Part shown: positions 56,360-64,000 of the stretch, piece after piece | Layout: every line of letters starts with the position of its first letter | Position numbering within the stretch: position 1 is the first letter of the stretch | From: Stenotrophomonas maltophilia | Lineage (GTDB): Bacteria; Pseudomonadota; Gammaproteobacteria; Xanthomonadales; Xanthomonadaceae | Reading direction: 5' to 3' | Length of the DNA stretch: 64,000 nt | Assembly (NCBI RefSeq): GCF_004920835.1 | Contig: NZ_QFHO01000013.1 | Span: forward strand, 52,902 to 116,901 | Translations under genes and position numbers: made by a program | The notes under the pieces: model-generated | The model's database searches: none | What the model was told of the DNA's origin: nothing | The model's input: the letters and a program-made list of their open reading frames with translations, nothing else

Positions 56360-56833
56360 ATGCGCATCAATCGAGTAATGGCCGGAGCCGTGGCCTCTGT
56401 GCTGGCGCTCGGCGCGGTGGCCCCGGCCTTCGCCGACAACGATCACCGCCGCGACCATGACCGCCGCGAGTGGCGCGAGGATCGCCGCGAATGGCGCCAG
56501 GATCGCCGTGAGTGGGAACGTGATCGCCGCGAGGCCCGGCGCGACTATCGCCAGGACCGCCGTGAATGGCACCGCGACCATGACCGTTACTACCGCCCAG
56601 CGCCGCCGCGCGTGGTCTATCGCCCAGCCTATGGCCCGGGCTATGGCTGGAAGGTCGGCCACCGCTACCGCGACTATTACCGCGGCCCGATCTACGTGGT
56701 GAACGACTATCCGCGCTATCACCTGCGCCGCCCGCCGTACGGGCACCAATGGATCCGCGATGACCGCGGCAACATGTTGCTGGTGGCCATCGCAACCGGC
56801 GTGATCGCCCAGTACGTGCTCAGCAACCGCTGA
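56360..56833 (+). CDS. RcnB-like periplasmic protein
   Basis: A 157-residue exported protein with signal MRINRVMAGAVASVLALGAVAPAFA. After that come about seven DRREWR-type heptads (HRRDHDRREW, DRREWRQ, DRREARRDYR) rich in Arg, Asp, His and Trp, a Pro/Tyr-rich linker (RPAPPRVVYRPAYGPGYGW), and a C-terminal beta part with YHLRRPPYGHQWIRDDRGNMLLV and a final IATGVIAQYVL. The GHQWIRD..GNMLL segment is the RcnB signature. In E. coli, RcnB helps Ni/Co export by RcnA; here no RcnA or metal gene is near, so the metal role is uncertain. Shine-Dalgarno agaggtc upstream. The charged heptads may be metal-binding or simply highly soluble. Confidence 0.85.
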   Translation: MRINRVMAGAVASVLALGAVAPAFADNDHRRDHDRREWREDRREWRQDRREWERDRREARRDYRQDRREWHRDHDRYYRPAPPRVVYRPAYGPGYGWKVGHRYRDYYRGPIYVVNDYPRYHLRRPPYGHQWIRDDRGNMLLVAIATGVIAQYVLSNR

Positions 56834-56844
56834 AGATCGCGGCA

Positions 56845-56883
56845 GGGGTCGGATCCCTTTCCACCGGAAAGGCCTCTGACCCC
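56845..56883. repeat. GGGGTC-type palindrome
   Basis: ggggtcggatccctttcc pairs with ggaaaggcctctgacccc apart from two internal mismatches. The same terminal bases occur at 33239-33283 and 58277-58315. It is placed right after the RcnB-like gene. Confidence 0.7.
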
Positions 56884-56897
56884 ACTGACGAAACCAT

Positions 56898-56938
56898 ACG
56901 GGGCCGGATTCCTTCGGGGATGCCGGCCCCGTCCTTTT
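56898..56938 (+). terminator. Terminator upstream of glyA
   Basis: acggggccgg (56898-56907) pairs with ccggccccgt (56923-56932), a perfect 10-bp stem, then ccttttc. It ends the RcnB-like transcript before the glyA promoter. Confidence 0.7.
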
Positions 56939-56963
56939 CGGCCCCAGCAGGCCGGTGCGGGGC

Positions 56964-56969
56964 TACAAT
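56964..56969 (+). promoter_or_regulatory. Putative glyA -10 box (TACAAT)
   Basis: TACAAT 44 nt before the glyA ATG, giving a leader of about 38 nt that contains a ctggag Shine-Dalgarno. No strong -35 is visible. No glycine-riboswitch-like fold was recognised in this short leader. Confidence 0.45.
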
Positions 56970-57013
56970 CAAGGGCTGAGTCGTACCCCTTTCCCTGCCT
57001 GCTGGAGTACCCG

Positions 57014-58267
57014 ATGTTCCCGCGTGACGTCCGCATCGAATCCTACGATCCCGAACTGGCCAAGGCCATCGCCGCTGAGACCCAGCGCCAGGAAGACCAC
57101 GTCGAGCTGATCGCCAGCGAGAACTACACCAGCCCGGCGGTGATGGAAGCCCAGGGCAGCCAGCTGACCAACAAGTACGCCGAAGGCTACCCGGGCAAGC
57201 GCTACTACGGTGGTTGCGAATACGTGGACATCGCCGAGCAGCTGGCGATCGACCGCCTGAAGCAGCTGTTCAATGCCGACTACGCCAACGTGCAGCCCCA
57301 CAGTGGTTCGCAGGCCAACCAGGCCGTGTACTTCGCCCTGCTGCAGCCGGGTGACACCATCCTCGGCATGAGCCTGGCCCACGGCGGCCACCTCACCCAC
57401 GGTGCCAAGGTGAACGCCTCGGGCAAGCTGTTCAACGCCGTGCAGTACGGCGTGAACGACCAGGGCCTGATCGATTACGACGAAGTCGAGCGCCTGGCCC
57501 TGGAGCACAAGCCGAAGATGGTCGTGGCCGGCTTCTCGGCCTACTCGCAGGTGATCGACTGGGCGCGCTTCCGTGCCATCGCCGACAAGGTCGGTGCCTA
57601 CCTGTTCGTCGACATGGCCCACGTTGCAGGCCTGGTCGCCGCAGGCGTCTACCCGAGCCCGCTGGAACACGCCCATGTGGTCACCTCGACCACCCACAAG
57701 ACCCTGCGCGGCCCGCGTGGCGGCATCATCGTCGCCAAGGGCGCCGACGAAGACCTGGTCAAGAAGCTGCAGTCGATCGTGTTCCCGGGTATCCAGGGCG
57801 GTCCGCTGATGCACGTCATCGCCGGCAAGGCCGTGGCCTTCAAGGAAGCGCTGGAACCGGGCTTCAAGGCCTACCAGCAGCAGGTGGTGAAGAACGCCCA
57901 GGCGATGGCCAACACGCTCATCGCGCGCGGCTACAAGATCGTCTCCGGTGGCACCCAGAACCACCTGATGCTGGTCGACATGATCGGCAAGGACGTGTCC
58001 GGCAAGGATGCGGAAGCCGCGCTGGGCAAGGCCCACATCACTGTCAATAAGAACTCGGTGCCGAACGACCCGCGTTCGCCGTTCGTCACTTCGGGCCTGC
58101 GCCTGGGCACCCCGGCGGTGACCACCCGCGGCTACGTCGAGCAGGACTGCGTGGACCTGGCCAACTGGATCGCCGACGTGCTCGACGCGCCGAGCGATGA
58201 CGCCGTCATCGCCCGCGTGCGCGACGCCGTCAGCGCGCAGTGCCGCAAGTATCCGGTCTACGGTTGA
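57014..58267 (+). CDS. glyA: Serine hydroxymethyltransferase
   Basis: PLP enzyme that converts serine and tetrahydrofolate to glycine and 5,10-methylene-THF in the cytoplasm. The 417-residue protein shows every family hallmark: [62 protein letters not shown], and the PLP Schiff-base Lys in [14 protein letters not shown]. The tail is [13 protein letters not shown]. The start [15 protein letters not shown] has ctggag upstream. No glycine-cleavage gene is near; nrdR and ribD follow within 2-3 kb, an order seen in many gammaproteobacteria, although three membrane genes are inserted here. Confidence 0.98.
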   Translation: MFPRDVRIESYDPELAKAIAAETQRQEDHVELIASENYTSPAVMEAQGSQLTNKYAEGYPGKRYYGGCEYVDIAEQLAIDRLKQLFNADYANVQPHSGSQANQAVYFALLQPGDTILGMSLAHGGHLTHGAKVNASGKLFNAVQYGVNDQGLIDYDEVERLALEHKPKMVVAGFSAYSQVIDWARFRAIADKVGAYLFVDMAHVAGLVAAGVYPSPLEHAHVVTSTTHKTLRGPRGGIIVAKGADEDLVKKLQSIVFPGIQGGPLMHVIAGKAVAFKEALEPGFKAYQQQVVKNAQAMANTLIARGYKIVSGGTQNHLMLVDMIGKDVSGKDAEAALGKAHITVNKNSVPNDPRSPFVTSGLRLGTPAVTTRGYVEQDCVDLANWIADVLDAPSDDAVIARVRDAVSAQCRKYPVYG

Positions 58268-58276
58268 TCGGGCACT

Positions 58277-58315
58277 GGGGTCGGAGCCCTTCCCTGCGGG
58301 AAGGGTTCTGACCCC
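58277..58315. repeat. GGGGTC-type palindrome after glyA
   Basis: ggggtcggagcccttcc and ggaagggttctgacccc pair around a short loop. It starts 9 nt after the glyA stop and ends 19 nt before the next ATG, so it probably acts as a read-through-limiting hairpin. Confidence 0.7.
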
Positions 58316-58334
58316 GGCACCGGAGTACCCGCGC

Positions 58335-58754
58335 ATGGATGAGCGCCGCCTCAGGTATCTCTATGCAGCCTTGGCTGTGCTCTTCGGCCTGCCCAGCCTG
58401 GTAGGCGGCGGGGCCGCAGCGATGCTGCTGCTGTTGATGGGCCTGGGCCAGTTTGGTCACGGCACCCTGGCATCGGTGACGCTGATGCCGCTGTGGGGCC
58501 TGGCCGGCATGGCCGGCTGCCTGGCCTGGCTGTGGCTCAGTGCGGGTTACCTGATGCAAGGACGTGCCGGCCTGCGGGTGCGGCCGGTCTGGTGGTGGAT
58601 GTTGCTGGCCGGAGGTCTGGCCGCCTTCCCGCCGCTGGGGCTGGCGGCGTGGTGGAGCGTCAAGGTTCACGCCGAAGGCTTCGGACTGCTGCTGCTGGGG
58701 CCGTCGATGCTGGTCCCGGCCGCCATGCTGTTGTGGCTGCGACCACGCACGTGA
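58335..58754 (+). CDS. Small four-helix membrane protein, paralogue 1 of 3
   Basis: A 139-residue hydrophobic protein of unknown function. It starts MDERRLRYLYAALAVLFGLPSLVGG; four helices are seen: about 10-35, 48-72 (LMPLWGLAGMAGCLAWLWLS), 83-104 and 112-133 (GLLLLGPSMLVPAAMLLWL). A GRAGLR loop sits between helices 2 and 3. The next gene shares the MDER start, the LLGLPALVAGG region, the WLWLSxxYL-xxGRxGLR block and the closing LLVPAAxLxWLR, so it is a clear paralogue. Short spacing (30 nt) suggests co-transcription. No family recognised. Confidence 0.75.
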   Translation: MDERRLRYLYAALAVLFGLPSLVGGGAAAMLLLLMGLGQFGHGTLASVTLMPLWGLAGMAGCLAWLWLSAGYLMQGRAGLRVRPVWWWMLLAGGLAAFPPLGLAAWWSVKVHAEGFGLLLLGPSMLVPAAMLLWLRPRT

Positions 58755-58784
58755 AGCAAGCAGCCAGCAAGGAGATTCGAACGC

Positions 58785-59222
58785 ATGGATGAGCGCCTGC
58801 ACAAACGCCTGTATATCGCCCAATGCCTGCTGCTGGGGTTGCCTGCACTGGTGGCCGGTGGCGGCGTCGCCGGCTTCGGCATCTACACCTTCCTGACCCG
58901 CCACGGCCTGATGCGCGGTGACGAAGGTGCGGTGCTGTTGCTGTGGGCGCTGGCGGGTGTGATCGGCTTGCTGGCCTGGTTGTGGCTCAGCATCCGCTAC
59001 CTGCGGCGCGGGCGCGATGGCCTGCGGCGCACCGCCCGTATTCCCTGGATCGGCTTGGCGCTGGGCGCGATGGCGGCGCTGGCGGTGATCGGCGTGGTGC
59101 TTTTCAGCTTGTTTGCCGGCAGCCCCTGGCAGGTACTGGGCTATCTGGTACTGGGCGTGCCACTGCTGGTGCCAGCGGCGCATCTGGTGTGGCTGCGGCG
59201 GGGTGCGACCGACGCTGTGTGA
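58785..59222 (+). CDS. Small four-helix membrane protein, paralogue 2 of 3
   Basis: A 145-residue membrane protein close to the upstream gene: MDERLHKRLYIAQCLLLGLPALVAGG, LLLWALAGVIGLLAWLWLSIRYLRRGRDGLRR, an Ala/Gly-rich third helix, and LLVPAAHLVWLRRG. The basic RRGRDGLRR loop should face the cytoplasm. Function unknown. Likely born by tandem duplication. The ATG at 58785 has a ggagattcg Shine-Dalgarno region 6-14 nt upstream. Confidence 0.75.
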   Translation: MDERLHKRLYIAQCLLLGLPALVAGGGVAGFGIYTFLTRHGLMRGDEGAVLLLWALAGVIGLLAWLWLSIRYLRRGRDGLRRTARIPWIGLALGAMAALAVIGVVLFSLFAGSPWQVLGYLVLGVPLLVPAAHLVWLRRGATDAV

Positions 59223-59308
59223 CTGGCGGTTGGAAGTTTCAGAGAAATTGCATGGTGTGCCGCAGGTGTCAGGACTAGGGTCTTCCGACCTACTGGAAGG
59301 AGCCCCCG

Positions 59309-59740
59309 ATGCAATCCTCGCGCCGCCGACACGGCCTCTACTTGCTTCTCCACAGCCTTCTTTTCTCCATTCCCTGCGCGTTGGCTGGCCTGTTGGGTTC
59401 GCTGCTGTTCCTATGGGTATGGGCGCACGGCGGTGACAACAGCGCACTTCTTGCATTGCTTGCGATGTGGGGTCTGCTCTCTGTGACGGCGATCCCGCTT
59501 GTTTTCCAGCTCGCAAACACCTGGCAGATGCGCGGACCGGATGGATTGAAGCCCGCCGCGCCAGTGCTGGGGACGCTGTTTCTAGTGTCAGCTGCTCAGG
59601 CTGTGTCCGCGTCGGTGATAACAGTTTCAAGTTTTGGAGTGGATCCGATACTGCTGATACTGGCAATCGGTTGGGGGGCTCCTTGGATCAGCCTCGCCTG
59701 CCACTTCCGATGGCTGTCGAAAGCCAGCGGGCGCGAGTGA
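59309..59740 (+). CDS. Small four-helix membrane protein, divergent paralogue 3 of 3
   Basis: A 143-residue membrane protein with the same plan (MQSSRRRHGLYLLLHSLLFSIPCALAGLLGSLLFL; a MWGLLSVTAIPLVFQLANTWQMRGPDGLKP block corresponding to the second helix plus G-x-x-GL loop; two more helices). It is more diverged and has noticeably lower GC and less biased codon use towards its 3' half than its neighbours, so it may be older, relaxed, or transferred. An aaggagc Shine-Dalgarno lies 7-13 nt upstream. It ends 93 nt before nrdR. No known family was recognised. Confidence 0.7.
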   Translation: MQSSRRRHGLYLLLHSLLFSIPCALAGLLGSLLFLWVWAHGGDNSALLALLAMWGLLSVTAIPLVFQLANTWQMRGPDGLKPAAPVLGTLFLVSAAQAVSASVITVSSFGVDPILLILAIGWGAPWISLACHFRWLSKASGRE

Positions 59741-59833
59741 AGAAAAACGGAGTTTGCTGCTTGGCCCCTTCTCAGGTACCTTTGCGACGCTGCCATGACC
59801 GTGGCAATAGGTACTCCCTGAGCCAGGCGTTCA

Positions 59834-60355
59834 ATGCACTGCCCCTTCTGCCAACATGCCGATACCCGGGTCATCGACTCGCGCGTCTCCGAAGACGGCG
59901 CGACGATCCGTCGTCGGCGTGAATGCGAAGCTTGCGGCGAGCGCTTCAGCACCATGGAAACGGTGGAGTTGAAGCTGCCCGCCATCGTCAAGAGTGATGG
60001 CACCCGCGAGGCGTTCGACCAGCGCAAGGTGCGTGCAGGCTTCGACCGCGCGCTGCAGAAGCGTGCGGTGGCCGAAGACAAGATCGAAGCGGCGGTACGC
60101 GCCGTGGTCCATCAGCTGCGCATCAGCGGTGAGCGCGAAGTGCCCTCGATCAAGGTCGGCGAGTTCGTGATGAACGAACTGCGCAAGCTCGACCATGTCG
60201 GCTATGTGCGCTTCGCTTCGGTCTACCGCAGCTTCGAGGACGTGGCCGATTTCCGCGAGGAGATTGAGAAGCTCGAGCGCGACCTGCCGTCCAGTACCGA
60301 ACAGCTGCAGCTGCTGGGCGATGTGATCGCCCTGACCAAGAAGAAGAAGGGCTGA
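59834..60355 (+). CDS. nrdR: Ribonucleotide reductase transcriptional repressor NrdR
   Basis: Zinc-ribbon/ATP-cone repressor of ribonucleotide reductase genes. The 173-residue protein opens [46 protein letters not shown]: two Cys pairs (CPFC, CEAC) bind zinc and the RRRR stretch contacts DNA. The ATP-cone (about 49-139) begins [27 protein letters not shown] and contains [12 protein letters not shown]. The Lys-rich end (TKKKKG) follows a short helical tail. It is followed by a GTAG repeat pair and then ribD, the usual nrdR-ribD neighbourhood. A close match to NrdR boxes was not seen in its own promoter. Confidence 0.97.
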   Translation: MHCPFCQHADTRVIDSRVSEDGATIRRRRECEACGERFSTMETVELKLPAIVKSDGTREAFDQRKVRAGFDRALQKRAVAEDKIEAAVRAVVHQLRISGEREVPSIKVGEFVMNELRKLDHVGYVRFASVYRSFEDVADFREEIEKLERDLPSSTEQLQLLGDVIALTKKKKG

Positions 60356-60362
60356 CCGCCCC

Positions 60363-60417
60363 GGTAGATGCCAACCTTGGTTGGCGCCGTACGCTTCATC
60401 CACGCATGGCGTGGATC
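60363..60417. repeat. SMAG-type GTAG repeats, inverted pair between nrdR and ribD
   Basis: ggtag with stem tgccaacc/ggttggc (60369-60385) is followed by the inverted atccacgc/gcgtggat stem (60398-60405, 60409-60416). The second stem is the reverse complement of the one at 33190-33208. It ends 15 nt before the predicted ribD -10 box. Confidence 0.75.
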
Positions 60418-60431
60418 AACACCGGCGGCGT

Positions 60432-60437
60432 TACCAT
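60432..60437 (+). promoter_or_regulatory. Putative -10 box of a leaderless ribD promoter
   Basis: TACCAT is followed by 6 nt (ggccgc) and the ribD ATG at 60444, the same spacing as at xerD and the RDD gene. No Shine-Dalgarno is present. Confidence 0.4.
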
Positions 60438-60443
60438 GGCCGC

Positions 60444-61529
60444 ATGACCACCCTGTTCTCCGTCCTCGACCACCTGCACATGGCCAACGCACTGCGTCTG
60501 GCCGAGCGTGCCGCCTACACCACCCGCCCCAACCCAATGGTGGGCTGCGTCATTGCCCACGGCGAACGTGTGGTCGGGCAGGGCTGGCACCAGCGTGCTG
60601 GCGGCCCGCATGCCGAAGTGTTCGCATTGCGCGAAGCCGGCAGCGAAGCACGTGGAGCTACTGCCTACGTCACCCTGGAACCGTGCGCGCATTACGGCCG
60701 CACGCCGCCGTGCGCGTTGGCGCTGATCGAAGCTGGTGTGTCGCGCGTGGTCGCGGCGATGCGCGATCCATTCCCGAAGGTCGATGGCGGGGGCTTTGAC
60801 CTGCTGCGCAACGCCGGCATCGACGTTGCCGAGGGCTTGATGGCGGCGCAGGCGCGCGAACTCAACAAGGGCTTCCTGTCCCGCGTGGAGCGCGGCCGTC
60901 CGTGGCTGCGGGTGAAACTGGCCGCCAGCCTCGATGGCCGTACCGCGATGGCCGACGGCAGCTCGAAGTGGATCACCGGCCCCGCCGCTCGCGAGGACGT
61001 GCAGCACTGGCGCGCGCGCGCGGGCGCGATCCTCACCGGCGCCGACACCGTGATCGCCGACGACCCGATGCTGACCGTGCGCCTGGCCGACACCGAAGTG
61101 TTGCCGCCACTGCGCGTGGTCCTCGATTCACGCCTGCGCTCGCTGGAATGCAGCCGTGTGCGCGAAGGTGGAGGTCCGACGCTGTACCTGCACGATGCGA
61201 TGGTCAGCCCGCCTGACGCAGCCGACGCGGCCTTCGCCAGCGTAGCCATGCGCCACGGCCGACTTGATCTGGGCGCGGTGCTGGCTCTGCTGGCCGAACG
61301 CGGTATCAACGAGGTGCATACCGAAGCCGGTGCAACCCTGGCCGGCGCGCTGGTGCGTGGTGGCTGGGTGGACGAACTGCTGCTTTACCAAGCACCCACA
61401 CTGCTGGGCGACAGCGGCCGCCCACTGCTGGCCGACCTCGGCATCGGCGCGATGGACCAGCAGCGCCGACTGCGCGTGGTCGACCAGCGCCAGGTGGGCG
61501 ACGACCTGCGCCTGCTGCTGCGGGCATGA
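60444..61529 (+). CDS. ribD: Bifunctional riboflavin biosynthesis deaminase/reductase RibD
   Basis: Second and third steps of riboflavin synthesis: deaminates the pyrimidine intermediate and reduces its ribose with NADPH. The 361-residue protein has an N-terminal cytidine-deaminase-like domain (about 10-150) with zinc ligands in GGPHAEVFAL and EPCAHYGRTPPCALAL, and a C-terminal dihydrofolate-reductase-like domain (about 155-360) with RPWLRVKLAASLDGRTAMADGSSKWITG, GADTVIADDPMLTVR and HTEAGATLAGALV. The ATG at 60444 is taken; a second Met at 60480 (MANALRLAERA) would also fit the family start. No other rib gene follows here; the next gene is convergent. Confidence 0.95.
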   Translation: MTTLFSVLDHLHMANALRLAERAAYTTRPNPMVGCVIAHGERVVGQGWHQRAGGPHAEVFALREAGSEARGATAYVTLEPCAHYGRTPPCALALIEAGVSRVVAAMRDPFPKVDGGGFDLLRNAGIDVAEGLMAAQARELNKGFLSRVERGRPWLRVKLAASLDGRTAMADGSSKWITGPAAREDVQHWRARAGAILTGADTVIADDPMLTVRLADTEVLPPLRVVLDSRLRSLECSRVREGGGPTLYLHDAMVSPPDAADAAFASVAMRHGRLDLGAVLALLAERGINEVHTEAGATLAGALVRGGWVDELLLYQAPTLLGDSGRPLLADLGIGAMDQQRRLRVVDQRQVGDDLRLLLRA

Positions 61530-61537
61530 AAAGGGGC

Positions 61538-62179
61538 TCAACGATCCTCGCCGGGCGGGTGCTCGTTCCACTCGAAGAAGGGCAGGAACGCATCGGCCAG
61601 CTCGCCCATCAGCGGGGCCGGGTTCTGTACGCGCCAAGCACCGCTGCCATGATCGCGCTCGAATGACACGGTGATGATCCTTTCGCGGTCTGGTGCCGAT
61701 GCGATCATCTGCGTATACACCGTCGCCAGTTCGCTCGACATCTGCGGTGGATGTGGTCCGTTGAATGGCACCGGATGCGCACGATAGACGGGCAGCAGGG
61801 CCGTCAGGTCCGGCAGGTGGCAACGGTAGTCAACATCGGCGACGTCTGCCTGCGGATGATGCACGCTGCCGACACTGCAACGCACCGATGTCTGGCGCCT
61901 GCGCAGGGCCGCGGCGGCCTGCGGCCAATCGGCCATTTCAGGCGCTTGCTCGAGATGGCTTACGCTCGCCAGCGCCGCCGCGATCGCCGGGCCCTTGGCT
62001 GTACCCAGATAGCGGCCCAGCTCGGCCTGGGCCGCGGTATCGCCGTGCACGATCACCTGTGCGTACAGCTCGAACACGTGTCCGGACGTCGGCACAGGCG
62101 GCGCCGCCTGTGCCGCAACCGGGGCCAGCAATGCAGCCAGCCCCAGTCGCTTCAGCGCAGCGAACTCACGCGCACGCAT
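61538..62179 (-). CDS. Secreted hypothetical protein, paralogue A
   Basis: A 213-residue predicted exported protein of unknown function; signal ALKRLGLAALLAPVAAQA. The start of the mature part (SGHVFELYAQVIVHGDTAAQAELGRYLG) resembles that of the upstream gene (EQAFDLYARTLLEDDAAATRALNDAL), and both share a later DYRCHLPDLTALLPVYRA / FSCQVPDLGKVRPLFAA block with a conserved cysteine pair (SVRCSVG...YRCHLP). The family cannot be named. The ATG at 62179 lies 14 nt inside the upstream gene's end. It ends 8 nt after the convergent ribD stop. Confidence 0.7.
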   Translation of the reverse strand: MRAREFAALKRLGLAALLAPVAAQAAPPVPTSGHVFELYAQVIVHGDTAAQAELGRYLGTAKGPAIAAALASVSHLEQAPEMADWPQAAAALRRRQTSVRCSVGSVHHPQADVADVDYRCHLPDLTALLPVYRAHPVPFNGPHPPQMSSELATVYTQMIASAPDRERIITVSFERDHGSGAWRVQNPAPLMGELADAFLPFFEWNEHPPGEDR

Positions 62180-63050
62180 CGGTCCACATCATCTCGGCCA
62201 TCGGACGCAGCGCCTTGCACTCCTGCGTCATCTCATCGGCCGACTTCACCTGCGCCTTGGCCTTCAGTTCCTCGGCCATCGCATCCACGCCGCTGATCTG
62301 GTCCGGCGCGATCTTCGCCACGCAGGCGCGGTGCTGCTGCAGCAACAGGTCGCAGTCAGGTACGCCGGTTACCTTCGGCGCGTTGGCCGCCTGCGCGTCC
62401 TGCATCCAGTCCTCGAACGGGGCCAGCGCACCGGCGACGGTGCCCACCAGGTCATCGAAGTTGCCGCTGTACCAGTAGCCGTTGTCCTTGGCCGGGTACA
62501 GGGTGAAGGTGCCGCTGACCGGCACGCGCGCGCCACTCTGCAGTGCCTGTGTGTAGGCGTCGGTGAACTGCTTGCGCGAGGCCGGGGTGGCATCGGCGGC
62601 CAGGCTGGCGGCGAACAGCGGGCGGACCTTGCCCAGGTCGGGCACCTGGCAGCTGAAGGTGATCCGCGCCAGCTTCTGGTCGTCCACGTATTCGTTGTCC
62701 TCGATCACGCTCTTGGTCGCGCGGCACTTCGAATCGCGCAGGGCCTTGGCATACAGCGCTTCGGTGGCGGCGGCGTCGGCCTTGGCGCCGGTGCTTGCGA
62801 GCACCGTCTGCCAGGGTTCGGCCAACGCCTTGGCCAGCGCACCCGGGGACGGTGTCACTGCATCCTGGCCCTCGAACGCCGGCTTCAGTGCGTCGTTGAG
62901 CGCACGCGTGGCGGCAGCGTCGTCCTCCAGCAGGGTGCGTGCATACAGGTCGAACGCCTGTTCGGGCGACAGCGTGGCCGGGGCGGCCGTGGCGACCAGC
63001 GGGGCGCACAGCAGCACGCTGGCCAGAAGGGTACGGGTGGGGGTCTTCAT
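62166..63050 (-). CDS. Secreted hypothetical protein, paralogue B
   Basis: A 294-residue exported protein, signal MKTPTRTLLASVLLCAPLVATAA. It shares the FDLYARTLLEDD opening and the FSCQVPDLGKVRPLFAASL block with the downstream gene. Five or more cysteines (SKCRAT, FSCQVP, VPDCDLL, HRACVAK, TQECKA, TDACA) suggest periplasmic disulfides. C-terminal part: EEWMQDAQ-like acidic stretch and ALRPMAEMMWTDACA. Function unrecognised. caggaaaac provides a Shine-Dalgarno region before the ATG at 63050. The pair is an overlapping two-gene unit. Confidence 0.72.
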   Translation of the reverse strand: MKTPTRTLLASVLLCAPLVATAAPATLSPEQAFDLYARTLLEDDAAATRALNDALKPAFEGQDAVTPSPGALAKALAEPWQTVLASTGAKADAAATEALYAKALRDSKCRATKSVIEDNEYVDDQKLARITFSCQVPDLGKVRPLFAASLAADATPASRKQFTDAYTQALQSGARVPVSGTFTLYPAKDNGYWYSGNFDDLVGTVAGALAPFEDWMQDAQAANAPKVTGVPDCDLLLQQHRACVAKIAPDQISGVDAMAEELKAKAQVKSADEMTQECKALRPMAEMMWTDACA

Positions 63051-63146
63051 GACGGTGTTTTCCTGTTCCAGAGGCGCGCAAGACTAGCGCATCTGCCCAC
63101 GCTTTCGATGGCGAGAAGCAGCCAGGTGACGGTGCGCAGCGGACAA

Positions 63147-63172
63147 AAAAACGGGCCCCTTGCGGGGCCCGT
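63147..63172 (-). terminator. Terminator after the Ax21-like gene
   Basis: acgggcccc (63151-63159) and ggggcccgt (63164-63172) pair perfectly with a 4-nt loop. On the minus strand the stem is followed by a run of seven T (plus-strand a-run 63145-63151), so it ends the Ax21-like transcript. Confidence 0.85.
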
Positions 63173-63202
63173 TCGATCGCACGACGAGGAGCGATCGTTG
63201 GA

Positions 63203-63823
63203 TCAGAAGCTGGCGCGGACGCCGGCGGAGTACTGGGTAACGTCGCGGTAGCCGGAGATCTCACCCACCAGACCCCAGGTCTTGGTGAAGTTGATCTGGC
63301 CACCGAGAGTGCCGACCCAGGTGCCCTTGTAGTTGTTGCCGCCGTCCATGTAGCCGGCCTTGGCCCAGGCTTCGGTCATGCGCGACGGCTTGCCGCGGAT
63401 GCCCATGGTGGCGCGGGCCAGGTTGGTGTGGTCCTTGTAGCGGTCGCTGTAGCCGTCGTAACGATCGGTCAGTTCAGCGTTCTGACGCACCCAGGCGATG
63501 TCGGCGGTGAAGTCGACGCGGTCGGTCCACGGCATGTGGTAGCCGATGCCCAGCTCCGGCTGATTCAGTTCAACCTTCAGCGAGCCATCGCTGTAGTGGT
63601 AGGTCTTGCTGGTGCGCGACCAGCCACCGAACACGTAGACCTGCTCGGCCACGGCGACCGAGCCACGCAGGTAGCCACCGTCGACCTTCGGGTCGTCCAG
63701 TGCGTTGTCGTCAACCTTGACCTGCGTCCAGCCGCCTTCGACGTAGGTGTAGCTCAGGGCGTCGGCGGAGGCCGAGAACGGAGCGGCGGCCAGCAGAGCG
63801 GCCACGATCAGGATCTTGCGCAT
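63203..63823 (-). CDS. Ax21-like outer-membrane beta-barrel protein
   Basis: A 206-residue secreted barrel. Signal MRKILIVAALLAAAPFSASA is followed by DALSYTYVEGGWTQVKVD, which fits the Ax21-family start (YNYVEGGY). Alternating hydrophobic and aromatic residues form about eight strands, with the C-terminal strand DVTQYSAGVRASF ending in Phe. The start at 63823 has acaggaatt upstream; the frame runs on to 63904 without a signal. Ax21 was once reported as a quorum-signal peptide precursor, and those reports were retracted; the protein is now viewed as a barrel or vesicle component. Which family member this is cannot be told. Confidence 0.72.
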   Translation of the reverse strand: MRKILIVAALLAAAPFSASADALSYTYVEGGWTQVKVDDNALDDPKVDGGYLRGSVAVAEQVYVFGGWSRTSKTYHYSDGSLKVELNQPELGIGYHMPWTDRVDFTADIAWVRQNAELTDRYDGYSDRYKDHTNLARATMGIRGKPSRMTEAWAKAGYMDGGNNYKGTWVGTLGGQINFTKTWGLVGEISGYRDVTQYSAGVRASF

Positions 63824-63964
63824 GGGAATTCCTGTGAATTTCAGTCCATTGGCGGGTCTGCCCAGCGGGCGGCCCGTGGCGACCTCATGTCGTCCGGTGC
63901 GCATGTTAATGAAATTTTTACAGATTGCGAGCGACGGCCGTCACAGGCTGGGGCGGGCCGGGGT

Positions 63965-64000
63965 TGGGGGGCGGATCTGTTTCCCCTCGGGAAACGGCCC
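63965..64000. repeat. GGGGTC-type palindrome, cut by the window end
   Basis: ggggggcggatctgtttccc pairs with the following gggaaacggcc, resembling the element at 33239-33283 (gatccgtttt/aaaacggatc). The right arm runs off the window. Confidence 0.5.

Noticed and set aside
56834..57013. Glycine riboswitch before glyA
   Set aside because: The leader after the predicted -10 box is about 38 nt, too short, and the upstream stems are explained by a repeat palindrome and a terminator.

Overview
The window reads as a chromosomal segment of a Stenotrophomonas maltophilia-complex bacterium (Gammaproteobacteria, Xanthomonadaceae). The reasons are uniformly high GC with dense G/C third positions, GTAG-headed stem-loop repeats of the SMAG type, a type II secretion operon in the Xps order E-F-G-H-I-J-K-L-M-N-D, an SMF-1-like fimbrial operon, and a subtilase that fits StmPr1 beside the Xps genes. 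These assignments come from motifs, length and gene order; no database search was run. No rRNA, tRNA, CRISPR array, integrase-borne island or insertion sequence was seen.

Layout. 1-8,010: pepA (3' part off the window) diverging from lptF-lptG (LPS export); an RDD membrane protein diverging from xerD; dsbC; a modular GH18 chitinase on the minus strand. 8,011-12,380: regulatory spacer with a LacI/NagR-like operator, then purL. 12,381-22,009: a 2,392-residue trimeric autotransporter adhesin built from about nine head/neck units, then a secreted subtilase. 22,146-32,839: the complete 11-gene type II secretion operon, closing with the secretin. 32,840-33,546: a gene-free spacer packed with repeats. 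33,547-36,526: two glycosyltransferase-like genes and pncB. 36,543-42,408: a solitary fimbrial-like gene diverging from the chaperone/usher operon (pilin, chaperone, usher, tip adhesin). 42,676-52,044: wecB, a BcsB-like gene, nfrB and nfrA, with a convergent DUF4434-like lipoprotein; together these look like a c-di-GMP-controlled synthase-dependent exopolysaccharide system. 52,126-64,000: purine permease, small outer-membrane barrel, ettA, an RcnB-like protein, glyA, three paralogous small membrane proteins, nrdR, ribD, a pair of related secreted hypotheticals and an Ax21-like barrel.

How the genes fit together. Much of the window concerns the cell surface: the Xps machine, two likely clients (chitinase and subtilase), a periplasmic disulfide isomerase, a giant adhesin, fimbriae and an amino-sugar polysaccharide exporter. 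Housekeeping genes (purL, xerD, ettA, glyA, nrdR, ribD, pncB) are interspersed.

The observations I rate highest are the NfrAB/WecB-type polysaccharide operon carrying its own BcsB-like subunit, a three-copy repeat family whose core is a variable CTGTTG-like tract, and promoters whose -10 box lies exactly 6 nt before the ATG, predicting leaderless mRNAs.
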